A DNA stretch of 63,820 nt, from the NCBI GenBank assembly GCA_902779765.1, contig CACZCQ010000014.1:1-63820 (forward strand), in the 5' to 3' direction. Positions 45,274 to 52,953 of this stretch are shown here, piece by piece. The position numbers and the translations under genes were made by a program. The notes under the pieces were generated by a model. It was not told the origin of the DNA. It saw nothing but the letters and a program-made list of their open reading frames with translations, and ran no database searches. Positions within the stretch are counted from its first letter, which is position 1. The number at the start of each line of letters is the position of its first letter. The DNA is from an uncultured Bacteroidia bacterium. Its GTDB lineage: Bacteria > Bacteroidota > Bacteroidia > Bacteroidales > UBA932.

Positions 45274-45861
45274 ATGAACTTCCTTGTCGCCGGATTGGGA
45301 AATATCGGTGCGGAGTACGCTTCAACCAGACATAATTCAGGTTTTATGGTATTGGATGCCTGGGCTCAGGCATCCAATGTCAGTTTCATGACTGAACGTT
45401 ACGGCGACATCGCAACGGTCTCTTACAAAGGACGCAAGTTCTATCTCCTGAAACCTTCGACCTACATGAACCTGAGCGGCAAGGCCGTAAGGTACTGGCT
45501 CGGGAAGCTCGGTCTCCCGCTCGAGAACCTGATAGTGGTCTGTGACGACATCAACCTGCCCTTCGGTACGGTACGTCTCCGCAAGAGCGGAAGCGACGGA
45601 GGCCACAATGGCCTGAAGGACATACAGCTATGCCTTGGATCAACGTCTTGGGCCAGGATCAGGATAGGTGTCGGCAATTCCTTCACTCCCGGAAGCCAGG
45701 TCGAATATGTGATAGGAGACTTCTCCGAAGAGGAGAAGAAAGCGATGCCCGCAATCTGCGACAAGGTGATAGATGGAATAAAGAATATCGCGACAATCGG
45801 TCCGGACAGGGCGATGAATATCCTGAATACCCGGTCTGAAACGCACAAAACAGGTGATTAA
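45274..45861 (+). CDS. pth: Peptidyl-tRNA hydrolase
   Basis: 195 aa. Recycles peptidyl-tRNAs released prematurely. VAGLGNIGAEYASTRHNSGFMVLD carries the catalytic His (TRHN), and NLIVVCDDINLPFGTVRLRKSGSDGGHNGLKDI the conserved Asp and GGHNGL block. Start at ATG 45274, which matches family N-termini; the same frame stays open upstream into rplY (to an ATG at 45196) but that extension is not family-like. Cotranscribed with rplY. Confidence 0.95.
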   Translation: MNFLVAGLGNIGAEYASTRHNSGFMVLDAWAQASNVSFMTERYGDIATVSYKGRKFYLLKPSTYMNLSGKAVRYWLGKLGLPLENLIVVCDDINLPFGTVRLRKSGSDGGHNGLKDIQLCLGSTSWARIRIGVGNSFTPGSQVEYVIGDFSEEEKKAMPAICDKVIDGIKNIATIGPDRAMNILNTRSETHKTGD

Positions 45862-45979
45862 ACGTTAAAAAACCCACTATTTTTTGGCTCAAACATTTGA
45901 TTATTCTGTTTTTTTGTATAAATTGCATGCGATAAATTAGGATACTAATATTCATCTATTCACTTAATATTTAAAAGAA

Positions 45980-46156
45980 ATGAAAAAGCTTGTTGCACAA
46001 ATCAAGGAAGAGCTCGAGGCTTTCGTCGTAAACGCTGACGCTCAGGTTGAAAAAGGAAACAAGGCTGCAGGTGCCCGCGCCCGCAAGGCTGCCCTTGATC
46101 TCATGAAGGACCTCAAGGAGTTCAGAAAGGTATCCGTAGCTGAGGCTAAGAAGTAA
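45980..46156 (+). CDS. Hc1-like histone H1 protein
   Basis: 58 aa: a small Lys/Ala-rich protein beginning MKKLVAQIKEELEAFVVNAD and ending AEAKK. The pattern matches the histone H1-like Hc1 family of chlamydiae and Bacteroidota, which binds and compacts DNA. Short AT-rich leader upstream; a strong terminator follows 21 bp after the stop, so it is a separate, probably abundant transcript. A -33 TTTG is visible at about 45914 but the -7 element is degenerate. Confidence 0.88.
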   Translation: MKKLVAQIKEELEAFVVNADAQVEKGNKAAGARARKAALDLMKDLKEFRKVSVAEAKK

Positions 46157-46176
46157 TATCAGTACAATTCCTGACT

Positions 46177-46207
46177 GGCGGCTACCCCCTAAAGGCGGCC
46201 GCTTTTT
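46177..46207 (+). terminator. Terminator of the Hc1-like gene
   Basis: GGCGGC arm (46177-46182) pairs with GCCGC(T) (46198-46203), then a T-run to 46207. Confidence 0.7.
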
Positions 46208-46212
46208 CATTG

Positions 46213-48351
46213 ATGAGGAGCAAGTTTTTATCCATATTCACGATTATCCTGGCAGCCGTAGTAGTCAGCGCTTCTTCGGCCAGGAAGGGATCATTCCTGA
46301 TATACCAGCCTGACGGGACGTCATTCCAGGCGATACTGAAAGGTGACGAATTCGGAAAGGTCCTGATGACTGCGGAGGGATATGCCATAATCAGATGCGA
46401 AGACGGTTTCTACCGATACGCATATTTCAACGAAGACGGTTCCCGCGAAAGCAGCGGATACAAGGTCGGGGAGGATACTCCTTCGATCGTCCTTGTCAGC
46501 TGCAGGAATATTCCTTGGGCAACGATCGGCAGGAAAGCAGCCGAAGCCCGCATGGAAAGGAAGCTCAATCTGCCCGCCAAACCGGCTACAAGGTCATCGG
46601 GTCCTGTACGGAAGCATTGCATAATAATACTCGCCCAGTTCCCCGACATCAGTTTCCAGAACGGGGACAGCAGGCGCCAGGATATCATCGACCTTGTTTC
46701 CAAGGAGGGAACAAACAGCGTGCTGGACTACCTGAACGACCAGTTCAAGGGAAGCTATGAATTCAATTTCACGGTCGGCCCTATCGTGACTCTCTCCAAG
46801 GATCACAGTTACTATGGTAAGAATGATGAAGGCAAGGCTGGGCGGGACGAGCATCCGCAGGAACTGGTGAGGGAGGCCTGCATACTCTCGGACGCCCAGG
46901 TAGACTTCTCGACTTTCGATGACGATGACGACGGTATCGTGGACAATGTCTTCGTGATCGTTGCCGGAAAAAGCGAAGCGGAAGGTGCCGATTCCGACTA
47001 TATGTGGCCGCACCAATGGTATGTCCCCGCCCTCATCCTCGACGGCAAACGAATCCTCACCTACGCGCTGTCGACGGAACTCACTGTACGGGGCCAGAGC
47101 AGCAGCGGACAGTTGGTATGGGGACTCAGCAATATCGGACCGCTCTGCCACGAGTACAGCCATACCCTCGGTCTGGAAGATTTCTATGACACCGACGGGG
47201 AAGGCAGCGGAGGCGAGTCCGACGGAATGTGGGCCTCGACAGCCCTGATGGACGGTGGCAATTTCAATAATTCAGGCAAGACTCCCCCCTACTACAATGC
47301 AGTGGACAGGGAAATCCTCGGTATCGGACAGCCGGAAAAGATGGAAACGGGCACATATACCCTCGAACCTGTCAATGAAAACGGGCGTTACCTGATCCTG
47401 GAGAATCCCAAGGAACCGCTGGAGTTCTTCCTTTTCGAGTGCCGGGCCCAGAAAGGCTGGGACACCTACATCGGAGGCAGCGGCCTTGCAATATACCATG
47501 TCGACATGAGCAGCCACAAGGCAGGTTGGTCAGATGACGCAAGCGCTACGGTCACCGCCACTTACCGCTGGGAGAACAATGAGATAAACTGCAATCCGGC
47601 TTTCGAGTGTGCCGACATGATCGAGACAAGGCCTGATGCCATGGAGGTCAGGCAGGCCTTCTTCCCATACAGGAACACCAATTCCTTCAATGCCTACTCG
47701 GATCCCGCATTCGTCTTCAACGACGGCACCGAATCGCCTTTCGCCATCGCCAACATCGCCCGGAGCGGGAACAATGTGACCTTCACCGTATACCACAGTT
47801 CAGACATAGTTCCCAACGTCACGGACCTGAGATCGGAAGTATACCAGGATGCCGCCATCCTCACCTGGGAATCGGATGTCGCCGGCTTCGACGGCGATGC
47901 CACAGTCAACTGGGGCGAGACTTCCGGCAGCCACAGGACCACATCGGTCTCCCCTTACGAACCCGGGAAGTATTCCATTACCCTGGAGGGACTGTCACCT
48001 ACGACTGCATATTCGGTGGCCATCTCCTTCAAGAAGAACGATGTCTCCGGAGAAGTGACCGAATACGACTTCCTGACCAAGGCCCGTCAGGACGGAGCCA
48101 AGCCTTTCATCTACCTTGAATATCTCTACGGCAGCCGCAGCGGAGGCAAGTTCCTCCCCGGGACAGGCTTCCCGCTCAGGGTATTCAATGCCATAGGTGA
48201 GAAGGTCAGTTGGACCTACGACGGAGCTTCGGTGCAGACCGACGGCAGCGGTTACTACCATCCTTCCAAGTCCGGTCTGCTGAAAGCCGTCGTGATGCGT
48301 TCCGACGGTTCACGTGAAATCCTCGCCAAAGAAATAACCTTCACTCAATGA
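46213..48351 (+). CDS. Secreted M6-family metalloprotease with fibronectin-type domain
   Basis: 712 aa. The start is ATG 46213 (MRSKFLSIFTIILAAVVVSASSA), a signal peptide. The zinc motif HEYSHTLGLEDFYD (HExxH plus the extended Glu/Asp) lies near residue 315, preceded by the M6 landmarks CIIILAQFPDISFQ, DDDGIVDNVFVIVAG and YMWPHQW. From about 525 a fibronectin type III-like domain follows (NVTDLRSEVYQDAAILTWESD), then a beta-rich tail. Related to immune inhibitor A-type proteases. No T9SS C-terminal domain is clear. Its TGA overlaps the next gene's ATG. Confidence 0.9.
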   Translation: MRSKFLSIFTIILAAVVVSASSARKGSFLIYQPDGTSFQAILKGDEFGKVLMTAEGYAIIRCEDGFYRYAYFNEDGSRESSGYKVGEDTPSIVLVSCRNIPWATIGRKAAEARMERKLNLPAKPATRSSGPVRKHCIIILAQFPDISFQNGDSRRQDIIDLVSKEGTNSVLDYLNDQFKGSYEFNFTVGPIVTLSKDHSYYGKNDEGKAGRDEHPQELVREACILSDAQVDFSTFDDDDDGIVDNVFVIVAGKSEAEGADSDYMWPHQWYVPALILDGKRILTYALSTELTVRGQSSSGQLVWGLSNIGPLCHEYSHTLGLEDFYDTDGEGSGGESDGMWASTALMDGGNFNNSGKTPPYYNAVDREILGIGQPEKMETGTYTLEPVNENGRYLILENPKEPLEFFLFECRAQKGWDTYIGGSGLAIYHVDMSSHKAGWSDDASATVTATYRWENNEINCNPAFECADMIETRPDAMEVRQAFFPYRNTNSFNAYSDPAFVFNDGTESPFAIANIARSGNNVTFTVYHSSDIVPNVTDLRSEVYQDAAILTWESDVAGFDGDATVNWGETSGSHRTTSVSPYEPGKYSITLEGLSPTTAYSVAISFKKNDVSGEVTEYDFLTKARQDGAKPFIYLEYLYGSRSGGKFLPGTGFPLRVFNAIGEKVSWTYDGASVQTDGSGYYHPSKSGLLKAVVMRSDGSREILAKEITFTQ

Positions 48352-48758
48352 AAAGGATAAGTTCAATACTGCTTGCCGTTGCAATGATTTGCTGTTCCTG
48401 TAACAGGACCCTGGAGCCTGACAGTACTTTCGTGGCCGGATCCGGAATCCAGCTCAAGGTGGCGGGACAGGTTATCCATACATACGACCCGCTCACCTGG
48501 CAGCTAGGATACAATCCGACCGCCCGTGAGTTCAGGGCAAGCGACGATGCCATGAAGGATTATTTCTTCGTGATCTGTTCGGCCGTCCCGTCATCAAAGG
48601 GACAGAAACTGGATGCTACGGTGACCTGGTCATCGGGCAGTTCGACCCAGTCCGTTAAGGGCAGGTTTGAAGTCGCCAAGGTCGAGGGTGACACCTACTG
48701 GCTCTGGTGCGGGGACAAAAAAACGCAGACGGGTGTCACCGTCCGCGTTCTGCGTTAA
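48348..48758 (+). CDS. Small lipoprotein coupled to the M6 protease
   Basis: 136 aa, function not recognised. Lipobox ICCSC near residues 14-18 marks it as a lipoprotein. The rest (about 110 aa) is predicted beta-rich (LKVAGQVIHTYDPLTWQLGYN, LDATVTWSSGSSTQSVKGRFEVAKVEGDTYWLWCGDK), an immunoglobulin-like pattern. The ATGA overlap with the protease stop implies coupled synthesis, so it may anchor, chaperone or inhibit the protease (inference). Its last 12 codons double as the tpiA terminator. Confidence 0.8.
   Translation: MKRISSILLAVAMICCSCNRTLEPDSTFVAGSGIQLKVAGQVIHTYDPLTWQLGYNPTAREFRASDDAMKDYFFVICSAVPSSKGQKLDATVTWSSGSSTQSVKGRFEVAKVEGDTYWLWCGDKKTQTGVTVRVLR
48717..48756 (-). terminator. tpiA terminator embedded in the opposing gene
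   Basis: Arms AACGCAGA (48722-48729) and TCTGCGTT (48749-48756), followed on the minus strand by seven T (48723-48717). It lies inside the 3' coding end of the lipoprotein gene. Confidence 0.75.
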
Positions 48759-48771
48759 AAAATGTAAACGA

Positions 48772-49527
48772 CTAGTAGCTCTGGGCGATGGCGATGAAGT
48801 CGTCTGCCTTGAGGGCGGCGCCACCGATAAGACCACCGTCGATGTCCTTCTGGGCGAAGAGTTCCTTCGCGTTGGAAGGCTTGCAGCTTCCGCCATAGAG
48901 GATTGTTGTGTCCTCGGCCACGGTCTCACCGAACTTGCCAGCAAGGACCTTGCGGATGCAAGCGTGGATCTCTTCAGCCTGCTCGGCCGTTGCGGTCTTT
49001 CCTGTACCGATCGCCCACACGGGCTCGTAGGCAACGACGATCTTTGCCATCTCCTCAGCGGTGAAGTTGAACAGGACGTTCTCGATCTGGGTGGTAACCA
49101 CCTCGAAATGCTTTCCGGCCTCCCTCTCGTCGAGGTTCTCACCGACACAGAGGATCACGCCGAGACCAGCGCCAAGGGCGAGCTTTACCTTCTCGACAAG
49201 CTTCTCATCGGTCTCGCCATAATACTGGCGCCTCTCGGAATGACCGAGGATCGTCCACTGGCAACCGACAGAGGTCAGCATTCCGACGGAGACTTCGCCA
49301 GTGTAGGCGCCCTTCTCATGGTCGGCGCAGTTCTGGGCGGAGACTTCCACCTTGGAACCCTTTACAGCCTCAGCGACAGCGCAGAGGTGGGTGAAAGGAG
49401 CGGCCACGATAAGGCCTACGTTCTCAGGGGTTTCGACTGACTTGGCGGCAACTGCCTTGGCGAGTTCAATGCCTTCCTGGAGATTGGTGTTCATCTTCCA
49501 GTTTCCGGCTACGATTTTCTTTCTCAT
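48772..49527 (-). CDS. tpiA: Triosephosphate isomerase
   Basis: 251 aa TIM barrel, glycolysis. GNWKMNTNL (catalytic Lys), [13 protein letters not shown] (catalytic His), [23 protein letters not shown] (catalytic Glu), and the phosphate loop [34 protein letters not shown] are all present. Monocistronic with its own promoter and terminator. Confidence 0.98.
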   Translation of the reverse strand: MRKKIVAGNWKMNTNLQEGIELAKAVAAKSVETPENVGLIVAAPFTHLCAVAEAVKGSKVEVSAQNCADHEKGAYTGEVSVGMLTSVGCQWTILGHSERRQYYGETDEKLVEKVKLALGAGLGVILCVGENLDEREAGKHFEVVTTQIENVLFNFTAEEMAKIVVAYEPVWAIGTGKTATAEQAEEIHACIRKVLAGKFGETVAEDTTILYGGSCKPSNAKELFAQKDIDGGLIGGAALKADDFIAIAQSY

Positions 49528-49569
49528 ATTCTTGAATATACTTTGGATTGTTAATTTCGCTTCAACTCA

Positions 49570-49577
49570 CAAATTTA
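49570..49577 (-). promoter_or_regulatory. -7 element of tpiA
   Basis: Minus-strand TAAATTTG, full consensus, 42 nt before the ATG; divergent from tyrS. Confidence 0.6.
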
Positions 49578-49590
49578 CCTATTTTTTACC

Positions 49591-49598
49591 TAAATTTG
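49591..49598 (+). promoter_or_regulatory. -7 element of tyrS-rbfA
   Basis: TAAATTTG, full consensus, 37 nt before the tyrS ATG. Confidence 0.6.
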
Positions 49599-49635
49599 CA
49601 CGATTTACGTGAACAAAAAGAAAACAGACACATAG

Positions 49636-50928
49636 ATGAAGAATTTCGTTGAAGAACTGAGATGGAGAGGCATGATCCAGGACATCATGCCTGGGACTGA
49701 GGAAAAACTCATGGAAGCCCCCCAGGCAGCATATGTAGGAATCGATCCTACTGCGGACTCCCTGCACATCGGCCACCTCGTCAGTATAATGATACTGAAG
49801 CACTTCCAGCAGTGCGGACATAAGCCCATCGCCCTCATCGGAGGTGCGACCGGAATGATCGGCGATCCTTCGATGAAGTCACAGGAGCGCAAGCTCCTCG
49901 ACGAGGAAACCCTCCATCACAACATCGAGGGCATCCGCGCCCAGCTCTCCAAAATCCTCGACTTCGAATCCGACGCTCCCAACAAGGCCGAGCTCGTGAA
50001 CAACTACGACTGGATGAAGGGTTATTCATTCCTCAATTTCATCCGCGACATCGGAAAGCATATCACCGTCAATTACATGATGGCGAAGGACTCAGTCAAG
50101 AAGCGCCTTTCCGACGAGTCCCGCGAAGGCATGTCCTTCACCGAATTCAGCTATCAGCTTCTCCAGGGATATGATTACCTCTGGCTCTACGAGCATATGG
50201 GCTGCCGCCTCCAGCTCGGAGGAAGCGACCAGTGGGGTAACATCACCACAGGTACCGAGCTGATCCGCAGGATCCTCGGCAAGACCGACGCCTTCGCACT
50301 CACCTGCCCCCTCGTCAAGAAGGCGGACGGAACGAAGTTCGGCAAGACCGAGAAAGGCAACATCTGGCTCGATCCGGAGAAGACCTCTCCCTACGAGTTC
50401 TATCAGTTCTGGCTTAACGTCAGCGACGAGGACGCCGAGAGGTACATCAAGATATTCACGATGCTGGACAAGGAGACCGTGGAGGCCGCAATAGCAGAGC
50501 ACCGCGCCGATCCCGGACGCAGGACCCTCCAGCAGCTGCTCGCCAAGGAGATCACCACCATGATCCATGGCGCTGCCGAATATGAGAACGCAGTCTCCGC
50601 CTCCAGGATGCTGTTCGGCAACTCCACTTCGGAAGAACTCCGCAAACTGGACGAGAAGACCTTCCTCGCGGTATTCAGCGGTGTCCCCACTTTTGATGTC
50701 CCCCGCTCCGAACTTCCTTGCAACATCCTCGACCTCCTGGCCGTCAAGACCCAGGTCTTCCCTTCAAAGGGCGAAGCCAGGAAGATGACCGTCGGCAACG
50801 GAGTATCCATCAACAAGGACAAGGTTACCGACATCGAATATCAGGTTTCAGAGAATGACATAGTGGACGGGAAGTACATCCTCGCCCAGAAAGGAAAGAA
50901 GAACTACTTCATCATCAACGTTATATAG
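49636..50928 (+). CDS. tyrS: Tyrosyl-tRNA synthetase
   Basis: 430 aa class I synthetase. The HIGH motif is in [16 protein letters not shown] near residue 44 and the KMSKS-equivalent is KFGKT in [18 protein letters not shown] near 235; [31 protein letters not shown] forms the tyrosine pocket. A C-terminal S4-like RNA-binding domain follows ([24 protein letters not shown]). rbfA starts 2 bp after its stop. Confidence 0.98.
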   Translation: MKNFVEELRWRGMIQDIMPGTEEKLMEAPQAAYVGIDPTADSLHIGHLVSIMILKHFQQCGHKPIALIGGATGMIGDPSMKSQERKLLDEETLHHNIEGIRAQLSKILDFESDAPNKAELVNNYDWMKGYSFLNFIRDIGKHITVNYMMAKDSVKKRLSDESREGMSFTEFSYQLLQGYDYLWLYEHMGCRLQLGGSDQWGNITTGTELIRRILGKTDAFALTCPLVKKADGTKFGKTEKGNIWLDPEKTSPYEFYQFWLNVSDEDAERYIKIFTMLDKETVEAAIAEHRADPGRRTLQQLLAKEITTMIHGAAEYENAVSASRMLFGNSTSEELRKLDEKTFLAVFSGVPTFDVPRSELPCNILDLLAVKTQVFPSKGEARKMTVGNGVSINKDKVTDIEYQVSENDIVDGKYILAQKGKKNYFIINVI

Positions 50929-50930
50929 CA

Positions 50931-51278
50931 ATGGAAAAACAGGCCACAACCAGACAGCTAAAAGTCGCGAGGGAGATCCAGAAGGACCTCGCCGAGATCA
51001 TCCGCAGCAAGGGAATGGCCTTCTTCGGAGGTGCCATGGTCACGGTCAGCGAGGTAAGGGTAAGTCCTGACCTCTCTATTGCCAAGACCTATGTCAGCAT
51101 ATTCCCTTCCTCCAAGGCGGAGGAGGTCATGAAGATCCTGGACGACAACATGCGCGAGTTGCGCGGAGCCCTCGGCCGCCAGGTCGGCCGTCAGCTCAGG
51201 ATCGTCCCCGAGATTGTCTTCTACCTCGACACCACCCTCGACTATGCCGAACATATCGAGGAACTGCTGAAAAAGTAA
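50931..51278 (+). CDS. rbfA: Ribosome-binding factor A
   Basis: 115 aa. A small KH-fold protein that matures 16S rRNA in the 30S subunit. Seen: RQLKVAREIQKDLAEIIR, MVTVSEVRVSPDLSIAKTYVSIFP and LRGALGRQVGRQLRIVPEIVFYLDTTLDYAEHIEELL, the complete family pattern. Coupled to tyrS. Confidence 0.95.
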   Translation: MEKQATTRQLKVAREIQKDLAEIIRSKGMAFFGGAMVTVSEVRVSPDLSIAKTYVSIFPSSKAEEVMKILDDNMRELRGALGRQVGRQLRIVPEIVFYLDTTLDYAEHIEELLKK

Positions 51279-51285
51279 GTACCTT

Positions 51286-51879
51286 TCACAAGGCCAATAC
51301 CGAATCCGAATAGAGGGCACCGTCGTGGATGTCATGTGTTGAGAAAACGACGGTAGTCCCGGTCTCGTGGGCTAGATGCTGAAGAGTCTTGAGCACCATG
51401 ACACGGTTCTCCACATCGAGGAAGGCCGTGGGCTCGTCCAGCATAAGGACATTGGCCTTACGGGTCAGGGCTGCTGCAATGCAGGCCTTCTGGAACTCCC
51501 CGTCGCTGATACGGCTTAAGTCTTTGGAAGCCAGGGTCTCCAGTTCCATCATACTGATAGCCTCAACGAGAGCTTTTTCAGATTCTCGATCCAGTCTCCT
51601 GAATGATCCGGCAGTAGCCAGCATCCCGGTGCGGACGAATTCCTCAACGGTGAAGCCCTTCACCTTGGGAATCCTGGTCGGCACAAGAACTGCCTGTCCA
51701 CCGGTCTCGAAAGATCCTGACAAAGGTTTCAGGATACCGGCCATGGTCTTCATCAAAGTCGTCTTGCCACTGCCGTTCCTGCCCCGGAGCATGACGCACT
51801 CACCGTCGGCGAAACTGAAACTCAAAGGGCCGGCAACGGCTTTCCCATACCCCACTACTATGTCGACGGCCTTGATCAT
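51286..51879 (-). CDS. ABC transporter ATP-binding protein, FecE/BtuD-like
   Basis: 197 aa, shorter than the usual 250 because the C-terminal regulatory part is absent. Walker A LRGRNGSGKTTLMK near residue 34, the signature is SRISDGEFQK instead of LSGGQ, and Walker B is VLMLDEPTAFLD. The SDGE signature is common in this family of iron-chelate, haem or corrinoid importers in Bacteroidota. Overlaps the permease stop by 4 nt. Confidence 0.85.
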   Translation of the reverse strand: MIKAVDIVVGYGKAVAGPLSFSFADGECVMLRGRNGSGKTTLMKTMAGILKPLSGSFETGGQAVLVPTRIPKVKGFTVEEFVRTGMLATAGSFRRLDRESEKALVEAISMMELETLASKDLSRISDGEFQKACIAAALTRKANVLMLDEPTAFLDVENRVMVLKTLQHLAHETGTTVVFSTHDIHDGALYSDSVLAL

Positions 51880-52859
51880 TTGTTCGAAGCAGTTTTGCCG
51901 GCCCTTCGACCAAGCTCAGGGACAGGAAGAAGTATGAACAGTATTATCGGGATGCCGATGATGGCCATGGTGCTTCCGACAGGAAGCGGAGTCGGGAATA
52001 TCTGGGACAGGATATCCGCAATGAGTGAAAGCCCCGCTCCTACGAGCAGGCTGACCGGGATGACACGGAGATGGACGGAAGAGCCTGTCAGCGCCCTGGC
52101 TATGTGAGGTGCAACTATTCCCACGAATCCCAACGGGCCGCAGAAGGCGGTGACAGCTCCGGCCATAAGGCAGCTTCCGACCATCGAGATATTCCGGATG
52201 CGGGATGGATCGGCACCAGCCATGGCTGTGTAGTCATCACCGAACAGGGCCAGGTCAAGGCCACGGTTGTTCAGGAGGGCAAGGACCAATCCCAATAGGA
52301 GGGCGACGGCAATTATGACGATTCCCGTAGGACCGTTTCCGATGAAACTGCCGGCCGACCAGCTGTAGAAGACTTTCAGGCTTTCGGCATTGGCTGAATA
52401 TTCAAGGATCGAAGTAAGGGCGCTGAACACGAAGCCCAGCATAACGCCGAAGATCAGGAGCGTGGTGGCGCTGTGCATCCTTGACGATACCAGCATGACG
52501 AGAGCCGAACTCAGAAGAGCTCCGACGAAGGCCGCAGAAACCACGGTCAAGCCGGAAAGGGCTGCAGGCAGGGACGTGCCGATCAAGAGGGTGGCAATGG
52601 CCGCACCCGTTCCAGCTCCGGCACTCACACCCATTATATGTGGGTCGGCCAGTGGATTACGGAAAACACTCTGCATCTGAAGTCCAGCAAGCGCAAGTGA
52701 AGCACCGGCAAGCAATGCCGTTAGCATCCTGGGAAGCCTCAGTTTCATGAATATGACCTTGTCAGGCAGCCCCAGACCGGAACCGCCGGCACAAAGGTCG
52801 GCAGCTATGAGCAGCAGCACGGCGATGATCATGAAAGCGGTTCGGCGGGATGGCTTCAT
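51876..52859 (-). CDS. FecCD/BtuC-family ABC permease
   Basis: 327 aa with about 9-10 membrane helices. LPRMLTALLAGASLALAGLQMQSVFRNPLADPHIMGVSAGAGTGAA is the FecCD signature, and GFVGIVAPHIARALTGSSVHLRVIP the coupling region. With the ATPase it imports an iron chelate, haem or corrinoid; no periplasmic binding protein is in the window. Start at 52859 (MKPSRRTAF), just after an AAAGGAAG Shine-Dalgarno-like site. The extreme C-terminus (VPELGRRAGKTASNK) is encoded by a half-copy of the dispersed GTCGAA repeat. Confidence 0.9.
   Translation of the reverse strand: MKPSRRTAFMIIAVLLLIAADLCAGGSGLGLPDKVIFMKLRLPRMLTALLAGASLALAGLQMQSVFRNPLADPHIMGVSAGAGTGAAIATLLIGTSLPAALSGLTVVSAAFVGALLSSALVMLVSSRMHSATTLLIFGVMLGFVFSALTSILEYSANAESLKVFYSWSAGSFIGNGPTGIVIIAVALLLGLVLALLNNRGLDLALFGDDYTAMAGADPSRIRNISMVGSCLMAGAVTAFCGPLGFVGIVAPHIARALTGSSVHLRVIPVSLLVGAGLSLIADILSQIFPTPLPVGSTMAIIGIPIILFILLPVPELGRRAGKTASNK
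51899..51926. repeat. GTCGAA-type dispersed repeat half-copy at the fecCD 3' end
   Basis: On the minus strand CCTGTCCCTGAGCTTGGTCG continuing AAGGGCCGG. It shares GTCCCTGAGC and GTCGAAGGGCCG with copies in polA and the epimerase gene, in a different reading frame. Confidence 0.75.
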
Positions 52860-52883
52860 CTTCCTTTGGCATAGAAGTAATGT

Positions 52884-52891
52884 CAAAGTTA
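52884..52891 (-). promoter_or_regulatory. -7 element of the fecCD-ATPase operon
   Basis: Minus-strand TAACTTTG, full consensus, 24 nt before the ATG at 52859. Confidence 0.6.
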
Positions 52892-52924
52892 TAAAAATGC
52901 AACCTGATTGCAAAACCGGTATTG

Positions 52925-52932
52925 TATCTTTG
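52925..52932 (+). promoter_or_regulatory. -7 element of the TonB receptor gene
   Basis: TATCTTTG, full consensus, 21 nt before the ATG at 52954 and divergent from the fecCD promoter; the two -7 boxes are 33 bp apart. Confidence 0.65.
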
Positions 52933-52953
52933 CAACGAAATCAAAAAGGAAGC

